A stretch of 64,000 bases of DNA from Scilla litardierei (Eukaryota; Streptophyta; Magnoliopsida; Asparagales; Asparagaceae): positions 275,063,655 through 275,127,654 of the forward strand of contig CM061141.1 of NCBI GenBank assembly GCA_030789695.1. Reading direction: 5' to 3'. The notes under the pieces are model-generated. The model made no database searches. It saw only the letters and a program-made list of their open reading frames with translations, and was not told the origin of the DNA. A program made the position numbers and the translations under genes. This document shows positions 55,586 through 64,000 of the stretch, one piece after another. Every line of letters starts with the position of its first letter. Within the stretch, counting starts at the first letter, position 1.

Positions 55586-57440
55586 CAAAGAACAAGTGGT
55601 GATTTTAACTATGAATATTGCTAAGACGATTCCTGCCACCTTAGGGTTACCTCATAAAGTTTTCTCTCATCAAATTCCTTCAACCAAACAACATTTGCTG
55701 AGTAAACAAAAGGAAGTGTTAAGGGCCAATGGTAAATCTAGATTCCTGACCCTTATTTTCTACAAACCAAACATGTCATAAACGCCCTATTGGTTTTTTT
55801 TCCACATGCTGTTTGGTGGTGTTGTGCTATCTCCTAGTATGCTCGTTGGGCCTTTAGCCAAAGATAAAAGTTAAAAAATAAATATAAAAACTCTCCTTAG
55901 GACCAATTAATAAGAGCTTTGTTTATTATGTAAAAAGGAAGATGGTGTCATGAAGTTGATCTACATAGCTTTTGGAGGGATGAAAAATTGAAGCAAACAT
56001 TTGAGTAATTTTGGAAGGTGAGGAGACCAACCATTGCATAATGAAGATGATCATGATGTCCATATATATCACTTGGTAGATCATAAAGAGAGATTTTGGC
56101 AAAGCATTTGCATGAATGCATTTTTGGCTAATTTTTATAAAAATTACTTTATATTATATGGTTTTGCCTCAATACTACATTAGCTCCTTAAATTATTGAA
56201 TACTACACATTTCTTTTCCCAAATAACTACCCTTCATTAAATATTTGTTCTCCTAGTTATATGTTATCCTGGTTATCACGTGCAATCATGCCATTCTGTG
56301 TCCTTTTGCCCTTTGAGGGCACGTGAATTACTGGGGTAAGTATTCTTCTTATATTAGTTTCCACCTACCCATCCTTTAATTTTAGAGATGACAATTTTTC
56401 AATTTAAGCAATTTTTAAAATATTAGTTTTCTTCTTATACATGCTGTGATTAGACTGAGCTGAAAGAAATTTGCAGTGAAATAAGTAAATTTTGCTAAAT
56501 TTTATTTTGAAATGAAGGTGTCCCTTAAAAGTTTATTAGGTTCATGTCTTTTTGTATGGTTTGATGTTGTTTTTGGTTAGCAAACTATAATGTCTCCAGT
56601 TATAGTGTCAATTTGTTTATTCGGTGAAGCCCAAAAGTTTTAGCAAATGTCATGAAAGTCTCAAATTTGTTGTGTATTGATGAAAATGAGTTTGTAAAAG
56701 AAAATGTATTTTCAAAAGCAATTGCGTCAGGGGTGGCTAAAACCCATGAAGATTCCACAGATCATGGTTCTTCTCACTTGTATTTTACCGATGATATCCT
56801 AGTGTTGATGCCTATAATCTCGCAGAGTCTGAATCAGATTGTTGGCGACGCGTTGTCATTATTAATGCAAGTGTGTGTGCGTGCGTGCATGTGTGGATCT
56901 TGAACAGTTGCTTAAAAATGTAGAGGTTGTCCCAAGTTTCATTAACATGTGTGTTTGAATAGTGAACTTGTGTAATACAACTATTTGTTCAACTCTTCTA
57001 CCCTTGGATTGTGCTGGGGTACAAATATGGGCGGGACACAACTCAATCTCCACATTGGTATGATATTGTCCACTTTGGGTCCTTTACAAGGAACCAACAA
57101 GGTTTTGTTCTTGGGCTCTCCACAAAAGACCTATATATATCTACGACAAATCATTTGGAGGTACTCCTATATTCTGCCTTTCTTCTAAGCCGAGGTTTTT
57201 GATCCTTGAACTTAAATAATGGAATAAGGAGGGAGCTATTGAAATTAATTTCAATTCATAACTGATCCAAACCCTCCTAGCGGAATTGTAGTCTAACCTG
57301 AGGCTACCTTGTGATTCTTTATTGCAACATAAAGAGATGTACCTGCAAAAATGGCTTGAAGCCCCTGAATTTGGAGGAAGATACGACGTGTCAGAAAAGT
57401 CGGCATAATTGGTTACCATTGGGTGACTGAAATACAAACT
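55586..57440. other. Low-complexity-free stretch with short ORFs, possibly host DNA
   Basis: This is the least transposon-like interval. ORF segments at about 55586-55781 (EQVVILTMNIAKTIPATLGL on the plus strand, continuing in frame from bases before the hAT element when that element is removed) and 56652-56870 (plus) look weakly coding-like, but neither has a domain I recognise. A GT/TG microsatellite follows at about 56867-56895. No splice-linked gene model can be supported. Confidence 0.3.
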
Positions 57441-57454
57441 ACTTTTACACCACA

Positions 57455-57837
57455 ATGAAATCCAGATGCATCTTGCGAATACTGAAGAAATTAAACGATG
57501 GGAGAAAAGATAGAAAAGAAACCACCAATCTTTTCATTTCTCTTGATGTGTTTAAATATACAAATCAGCAAGGGTATAATAGTAATTTACAGGACGACAT
57601 GAATCCTGGTTGTTTGGTAACTAATAAACGCGGATTTTTACAAGACATGGTTCGTTGTATCGGGACACAATCAGCATTGAATGCTATTGATGTGATCCCG
57701 ATCATTGGGGAATTTAGTCTACTTTCCTTATATTCTTTACAACATGTGGTACGTTGTATCGGGACACAATCAGCAATGAATGCATTTGATGTGATCCCGG
57801 ATTTGGGGGGATTTGGTCTATTTTCCTTATACACCCC
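57455..57837 (-). repeat. Copia-R 3' LTR (left boundary uncertain)
   Basis: In sense orientation, the last pol codons are followed by a purine tract GCGGGGG and then TGTATAAGGAAAATAG at 57837, a typical 3' LTR start. A TATATTTAA box lies at about 57560-57552. The outer end is not resolved because the 5' LTR is outside the window. Confidence 0.5.
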
Positions 57838-57842
57838 CGCAA
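57648..57842. repeat. Tandem duplication of a ~99-bp unit
   Basis: The unit beginning CGTTGTATCGGGACACAATC occurs twice (about 57652 and 57751). Each copy carries a TTGATGTGATCCCG segment, with about 10-15% difference. It lies at the start of the Copia-R 3' LTR, that is, in its U3. Confidence 0.75.
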
Positions 57843-58542
57843 ACTGATCGGCAGAGATGACGAACAATTTGGCCCGTAGAAGTTCAAAATGTGTCCGCTG
57901 AGAGACTCTTAGTAAAGATGTCTGCATGGTTGTCTTCGGTGGAGATGTGTCGCACTTGAATATTGCCCGATGTAGTTTGCTCTCTAATGAAGTGGTAGTC
58001 GACTGTGAAATGTTTGGTTCTGGAGTGCAACACCGGATTGGAGTATATGGAGATAGCCGATTTGTTGTCACACAAGATGAGCGGCTTAGCTGGGAGAGGA
58101 ACATGTAGATCGAACAGTAGAAGTTGTAGCCAGATAATCTCTTTAGCAATATGAGAAAGAGACTGGTATTCAGACTCCGTCGAGCTGTGGGCAATGGATG
58201 GTTGCTTCTTAGCGCTCTATGTGATTGGGTTCTTTCGAAGAAAGACACAGAACCCACTGATAGATCATCGATTAGTTGTGTCTCCAGCCCAATCAGCATC
58301 AGAGAAGGCGACAAGTGAAAGAGGGCTCAGACGAAGAAGAATGCCATGAGTTGGTGTGCCTTGAAGATAGCGAAGAATTCGCGTTGAAGCAGTGAGATGG
58401 GAAGCACACGGTGCAAGTAGGAATTGACATACCTGATTAACGGCAAACAATATGTTGAGTTGGGTCAATGTAAGATATTGTAGGGCGCCAACCAAACTAC
58501 GATAGTAGGAGCCTTCATCGAGAAGAGGATCCAAGTTGCTGA
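57838..58542 (-). pseudogene. pol: Copia-R RT end and RNase H
   Basis: After removal of the solo LTR, the RT residues SNRPLS (61015) continue as NLDPLLDEGSYYRSLVGALQ here. Then come LFAVNQVCQF, AFSDADWAGDTTNR (RNase H Asp), CDNKSAISIYSNPVLHSRTK and the HADIFTKSLSADTF end typical of copia RNase H. The RT-end and RNase H parts are in different frames (break near 58250) and a stop follows SADTF. The last codons (ELLRAKLFV...AG) read into the purine tract near 57840. Confidence 0.82.
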
Positions 58543-61009
58543 TGTTGGGTTTTGAGGGACCCTTAGGACATAAATCTATGCCCATCCTACGTCGGATGGA
58601 CGATAGAATCAAAAACAGCATCAGAAAAATAGATTTATTGAAAACTTTAATAAAACGCCCTAAGGATATCATGTACCCTAGTCATGATCTCTACTATCTT
58701 GGGGTGAGTTTGGCCATCACCAAAATAGATCTACACAACTGCAACAATATAAATATGAAAGCATTAAAAGAACATACACGGAACTTTGCTTCCGCAGAAA
58801 ACGAAGCATCGTTTTCAGCAACTACTTTAGCTCCCCGAAGCAAGCCGCCTCCGTGCCTCCGAGACTGATCCACCCGAAGTGAGCCGACAACGTGCCTCCG
58901 AGCCAATCACTCGTCGAAGAAAGTTTCACTTGAGTGTGATCCGTGTCAAAGACTTTGGATCTAACCAATCCTCCTCGTTGTCTTGCTAGGACTCGATCGG
59001 AGGAACGTAAGGATTATATGAGGAAAGAAAAAATTTCTCGGATCGAGCATGCTTAAACCTTTTCGGAGCTACTCGATTTGGAGACTTGGTGCAAAGTTTC
59101 CAAGGGGAGTCAGCCCCTATTTATATTGGAGGCCAGACCCCTTGATCATCTCATGAGCAATGTGTGACTAATAAGAATTAGGAGAGGGAATTAAGTTAGT
59201 TTTGCCTTATACTAAAGCTAAACTTCAACTAATTTTCTCTCCCTCACCGTTGAGCTTCACTAGTGATACAACCTATCAAATCGAAGAGCTATGAACAGTG
59301 AACGCATAGAAACAAACATCACTCCAATCCGACTTCGCTTGACCCCTCAAATAACAGCTCAATCAAGGGCAACAAAACACAAACAATCTGAATTTCGCAG
59401 CTATCAAAACGGGTTTAAAAAAACCCTAAAATTGGTTACCACAGTGGGGCCTACGGCTGCTGCAGGCGTGCCACATGGCGCGCCCACATTTGATCTACGG
59501 GAGCACCCGCATGGGGCGCCGCCCGGGTGCAGCGTGCGCGAGCCCCAGCGGGCTCCGCCTGCGGGCTCTGCCCATGTGCACGGGCCCCACGCGGGCTGCA
59601 CCTTTGTGCGCTGCACGTTGGCCACCCCAATGGGTCGGCCTTTCCTTTGTGGGTCCAACCCATTGTTTCCTGGCCGGTCTGACCCGTCAGGCGCATGTCA
59701 AACCCGCTAACCCTTTGTATGTGGTTTTTGCGTTTCCGGACTCGTTTGAGCTCCGATTTGAGCAAGGTTTTTTCCTGACTTTAATGGAAAATTCGCTTCG
59801 TTTCTATGCATCATATTTTTAAAAATATTCTAGTAAACATTTTACGATATATTTTAAACTGTTTTGCATCATATGGAATAATCCTTTATAGCATTCTACT
59901 AATGCTTATATCGCAAACATTTTGCGACAATTATTAATTCTCATTTAATATAGACATAATGTTTCAAACTCTTTATGACATTAATAATTTTCGTGCACCC
60001 GAATTCACTTCTCCTGAATCCTTCCTATTACTAAGACACAAATCTTACTCTGTGTGAGACCCTACAGCTGACCCTACTACAAGTTTGGGTTCGAAACCCC
60101 TAGACGACAGGGACCACGAGCAGCATATGTCGCCACTGTTTCGGCATCATATTACGTGATTGACCCATTGACAAAATTGTCATCGGGATCACTCTGACTG
60201 TGTCCGTGATGAATACCGCAGTTTTAGTCCCTTCATCATAACTATGTCACTGCATAGCCTAGGGTATGGTAAACCGTTAACCCTACTAGCTAGCACTGGT
60301 CAGCATACTTCGGTCTTTGTTATGTCCTTGTTGTACTTCCTACAACATACCTCGGCCGGGGTTTAACACAAAGAACCGGACTGAGCCTGTGACACTAACT
60401 TTCCATTAATGGAAGAGAAGAATCCTATCTTGATCACTACGTACATCGTATGCTTCAAGTGTCACCCAACCTAAGACCTTTTAACGAGTGGAGACTCGAG
60501 GCTAGATCATAGATCTAAGTGACACCGTTCACACACATCTTTGTACAATGACCTCAAGTCTTTAGGACCAGCTTGCCTATCATCACTAGATAGTTATCAA
60601 TGACAATATAGTTAAAGTTAACCATTTGATAACACTTGATTGGGTAGTTCAGCGGATCATTCTCCAATGAGCACCTGTGCCTTGTCTCCAACTTCGCCAG
60701 GTTGAATGATTATGAGATCATCATTATCCTTTAGGTTAAGACAAAGACACAATGGTCTGTCCGATATGTCGATATCCTTTTCTCGACTCATTTATAACCA
60801 TGTATGTTTTAAGACTTAAGTTCCTATCGGTCATTCACTCTCCATAATCGACAACTCCATCTAGATACGTGTATGACCTTACTTTAAGTCTAAGGAAATT
60901 ATCCAGCTATTTTAAAAAACATTTTAATCATACTAGGATAATTAGTACCATTTATTCGAACAAGATGTTTTCTAGGATAAATTGCCTTGAGGGCATATAT
61001 CTTTCTACA
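58543..61009 (-). repeat. Solo LTR inserted in Copia-R RT
   Basis: On the plus strand it runs TGTTGGGTTTTGAGG...CTTTCTACA and is flanked by a perfect duplication GCTGA (58538-58542 and 61010-61014). Removing it with one copy of the duplication restores the RT reading frame. In sense orientation it starts TGTAGAAAGATATATGCCC, a common copia LTR start. TATAAATA is at 59125-59118, preceded by a GC-rich block (59440-59700). No primer site, purine tract or second LTR was found inside. Short ORFs within it are not genes. Confidence 0.85.
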
Positions 61010-61014
61010 GCTGA

Positions 61015-63660
61015 GAGGTCGATTTGAAGCGACGGGAGTTCGGCTCGGCTTATAGTTGGAGAGGCCAACCTTCTGAAGAAATTCCTTTGTGTATTTGGAT
61101 TGGTGGATGAAGCAGCCCTGCGAGCCACGTTGGATCTCTAGCCCTAAGAAGTAAGATATGTCATCGAGATCTTTCAACACGAATTCTCGTGCCATCTCCC
61201 CAATAAATTGTCGAACTAAACTGGAGGAAGAGCCCGTGATGAGGATGTCGTCAACATAAAGAAGAATGAATGTCTTCTGGTCGCCGTTGGTTCAGACGAA
61301 TAGCGAGGAGTCAACAGTGCTAGGAAGAAATCTATGAGCTCGGAGGGATTGGGAGACGCGAACGTACCACTACTGAGGTACCTACTTGAGGTCGTACAAG
61401 GCTTTCCAAAGCTTGCTGACATGGTGTGGGAGAGAGCGATCTTCGAAGCCATGAGGTTGTGCCATGTAGATGTCCTCATCAATGCTGCTATGTAGAAAGG
61501 CGTAGGAGACATCAAGTTGCCTGATAGGACAACCAAAGTGGAGAGCAAGAGTGATGAGCAGGCGAATGGAGCCATGCAACTGGACTGAATGTCTCAGTAT
61601 AATCAACCCATTCCTTCTGATGGAAGCCCTTAGCTACAAGTCGAGGTTTATACCAAGCAATGAAACCGTTGGCATTCTGCTTGATTCGGTACACCCATTT
61701 ATTGCCAATTACATTGGTTGAGGGTGGAGGAGGAACAAGATCCCACATTTCTTGATGGTCAAGAGCATTATATTCCTCTTCCATTGCATCGACCCATTCT
61801 GGTGTTTTTGCGATCGATTTGTAGGAGAGAGGCTTTTTGCTAGAGATATGAGTGTGAAGATTTAGTGGTTGGTGTGGTTTGGTGATGCCAACCATGGAGC
61901 AGGTTATCATAGGATCAGTTAGCGATGGATGAGATGGTGTTGTACGATCAGTAGTGAGCAGTGGGAGATAGTCGCCAGGGTGAGAGGTCGGATGATGAGT
62001 CGCCAAGGTATGATTGGTAGGTTGAGCAGGTGAGAGAAGAGTGGTTGGCATATGCAGAGAATAGTTTGAGTAGGATAGTGGTGTAGTCGGTTAGGAAGAG
62101 TTTTGGGTCTATGGCATTGAAGGATTTCTCGGTGTAGGGAGGTAGGCGGGGAGAGGATGTGTAGAAAGTGGATGTAGTGGGTTTTGGTGGGTTTGGCTGG
62201 GATTATGGGTCGAAGGCAAGGATTGCTCAGTGTAATTAGTTGGGCGGGGAGAGGATTAGCATAAAATGGATGTTCCAGGTTTTGGTGGGTTTGGCTCGGA
62301 TTATGGCTCGGATTATGACTTGGAGAGCTTCGTGGGATAGAATAGGTCGCTGGAGGGGATAAATGAGTCGATGGACTTATGGAATGATTTGGAGAGGTTG
62401 GGGTAGTAGGAGTATTTGTATGTGTTGATGAGTTTTTTGAAAATGAAAAGATCATCTCCTCGAACTGTACATGTCGACTGATGTATACCTTTTGTGTGGA
62501 AAGGTTCATGCAATTGTAAGCCTTCACATGTCCATCATATCCAATGACTACACAAGGTTGCGAGCGAGCGTCAAGCTTGTTGTGTTCATATGGCTGAAGA
62601 CATGGATAGTAAAGGCAGCTGAAGGTTCGAAGTCATTTGTAATCAAGTAGTCTTTGATGGAGGATCTCAAATAGTGCCTTGTTGTCGAGAGTGACTGTTG
62701 GAAGCCTGTTGATAAGATACACTGCCATCTTTGCCACATCAGGCCAGTATTTCTTTGGCATGGAAACTGTTAAGAGAAGAGAAACTGTTGTACCGATGAT
62801 GTGTCGATGTTTCTTTTAGCGACACCATTTTGTTCTGGTGTGTATGTGGCTGAAGTTTGAGTACGATCTCAAGTTGGAGAAAGAATGATGAAAATTGATG
62901 ATTGCAAAATTCTCCCCCTCCATCGGATCAGAAAATTTTATTTTTTGCATTAAACTGTCGTTCAGCCAGGGTTTGAAAGGTCTGAAAGGCAGCAAACACA
63001 TCGGATTTTTGATACAGAGGATATAGCCAAACATGAAGAGTGTAATAGTCAAGGAAGTGACATAATAACAGAAACCTTTATTAGACAGAACATGAGCCGG
63101 GCACTATACATTAGAATGAACTAAAGAAAGAGGAGAACCTGCTCCGGATTTAGACAAAGGAAATGGTAGTTTGTGACTTTGGCTCATGGCACATTGAGAG
63201 CAAGTTTTATGTGAAGACAGCTTTAGCGACAGATTGGAGGCGACTATGGATATGGTATGTGGAGCTGGATGACCAAGTAGGCATGCCAGAGAGAACTCGA
63301 ACAACTTGAAGTAGTGAGGGAGATAGGGTTGGAGAGAAGCAGGTAGAAAACATGTCTACTTGGACATTGAAGAATGGTTCGACTAGTTTTTGCATCCTAT
63401 ATAATAAAAGCAGAGGATGAGAATTGAATGATGCAATTATTGTCGAGTGTAAACTTGTACACAGAGAGCAGATTCTTGGAAAATTTGGGTGCATGCAGAA
63501 CTTTGTTAAGATGTAGGGTAGAAGTTAGAGAAGGTATAGAGGATGATCCAATGTTGGCAATTTTTGCACTTGCGCCAGTGCCAACAATGATTTGTCGGTT
63601 GCCATTGTATGGCGCCATTGTTTCTAATTAAGATTGATCGTTGGTAATATGATCAGTAGC
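61015..63660 (-). pseudogene. pol: Copia-R protease, integrase and RT (heavily decayed)
   Basis: Protease is near 63690-63655, where LDSGATDH reads LDSRATDH, followed by a stop. Downstream HLNKVLHAPKFSKNLLSVYK matches the copia protease tail. The GAG-pre-integrase region has SHKLPFPLS. Integrase remnants (EGENFAIINFHH, HTRTKWCR) have lost catalytic residues; the integrase C-terminus has MKAYNCMNLSTQKVYISRHV. RT begins KSIAKTPEWVDAMEEEYNAL, then NKWVYRIKQNANG, RQLDVSYAFLHS, an intact LLYVDDILI (about 61260-61235) and DLDDISYFLGLEIQ, up to SNRPLS. Many frame changes are present. The element is old relative to those on the left. Confidence 0.8.
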
Positions 63661-64000
63661 TCTACTGTCAAGGTACAAATTTGTGCCTGCAGAAGAGGTG
63701 GGTTGAGCGACATATGCTTTAGACCTATTGGTGTGCGCAGCGAGCCTGTAGTAGTCAAGTGTGTGATGGTTGTCTTTGCCACACACTTGAAAGGGAATAC
63801 GATGTCCAGAGGAATCTATTTGAACTTGTCGTCAATTAACGAATGGCCTAGGAGCACGAGCGAGTGATCTTTGGCCACCACGAATATCAGGTTGACTGCC
63901 AAACCGAGAGCCACAGGTATTGTTAGATCGTTCACGATCGGCTCGGCCTCTGCGACGACCGAAGTTTGAGTGCAGCGCCGAGGTTGTAGTGGATGGTTCG
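63661..64000 (-). pseudogene. gag: Copia-R gag C-terminus and zinc-knuckle remnant
   Basis: The sense strand encodes an Arg/Gly-rich segment (RRGRADRERSNN) and then FQVCGKDNHHTLDYY. This resembles a copia CCHC knuckle in which the first and last Cys have been replaced (Phe and Tyr). It continues into AAHTNRSKAYVAQ and the protease. The element runs out of the window here. Confidence 0.6.

Larger units (their letters stand above)
57455..64000 (-). mobile_element. Copia-R: decayed Ty1/copia element of a different lineage
   Basis: Sense-strand order, entering from the right edge: gag C-terminus, protease, integrase, RT, RNase H, 3' LTR. It is interrupted by a solo LTR at 58543-61009. Protein motifs differ from the Sirevirus-like elements to the left (for example LYVDDILI, YGLKQ-type KALYDLK, LSADTF end). 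No extra ORF after RNase H and no palindrome array were seen. Confidence 0.8.

Noticed and set aside
58543..58672. Apparent RT extension with CPKGPSKPNIS before NLDPLL
   Set aside because: These residues come from the solo LTR end; excision at GCTGA joins SNRPLS directly to NLDPLLDEG.
59291..59822. GC-rich ORFs and CpG-island-like block, possible host gene
   Set aside because: Inside the U3 of the solo LTR; no start context, domain or splice structure.

Overview
This window is plant nuclear DNA, almost certainly angiosperm, and consists nearly entirely of nested LTR retrotransposons. The evidence is Ty1/copia elements with initiator-Met-tRNA primer sites and Sirevirus traits (several polypurine tracts, a gag with a His-rich tail, an extra 3' ORF), Athila-type Ty3/gypsy elements with Asp-tRNA-like primer sites, and a small hAT-like element with an 8-bp target duplication. 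I found no convincing intact host gene, no tRNA or rRNA gene and no bacterial feature. The species cannot be named from the sequence. Element names used here (Copia-L, Copia-S1, Athila-M, Copia-H, Athila-P, Copia-G, Copia-R) are local labels.

Layout. Copia-H (minus strand, 5' LTR 51669-53603) is the outer host on the right. Copia-L (minus) inserted into its RT/RNase H region and runs off the left edge; its 5' LTR is now split into 2363-2902 and 26498-27618 because Copia-S1 (minus, 2903-26497) jumped into it. Copia-S1 was partly duplicated (LTR, then flank, then truncated LTR at 2903-6649). Athila-M (minus, 8669-18071, target duplication GCAGC) then interrupted its accessory ORF. On the right, Athila-P (plus, 28511-47534, duplication TGACC) interrupted the Copia-H RT, and Copia-G (plus, 40340-47493, duplication ACTAC) landed in the Athila-P 3' LTR. 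Removing each insertion restores the interrupted LTR or reading frame, apart from small indels. Further right come a stretch with no clear gene, a 637-bp hAT-like element (54941-55577), a decayed unrelated copia element Copia-R (57.4-64 kb) and a solo LTR inside it (58543-61009, duplication GCTGA).

Coding state. All large ORFs carry stops, frameshifts or catalytic substitutions, except that the Copia-G gag is open apart from one TGA. Athila-P and Athila-M have lost pol, and Copia-G has lost protease, integrase and RT, so at least three of the elements need enzymes supplied in trans.

Most interesting observation. Copia-S1, Athila-P and Athila-M each carry an accessory ORF of the plant-transposon-protein / Athila ORF type, with an N-terminal basic cluster resembling a nuclear localisation signal. 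Each has its own internal promoter region: a TATA-like box preceded by an array of short palindromes. The palindrome differs between families but matches the one in that element's own LTR U3. This suggests a self-specific DNA-binding or anti-silencing circuit, similar in logic to VANC proteins and their repeat motifs in VANDAL transposons. The arrays and promoters are visible in the sequence; the function is inference.
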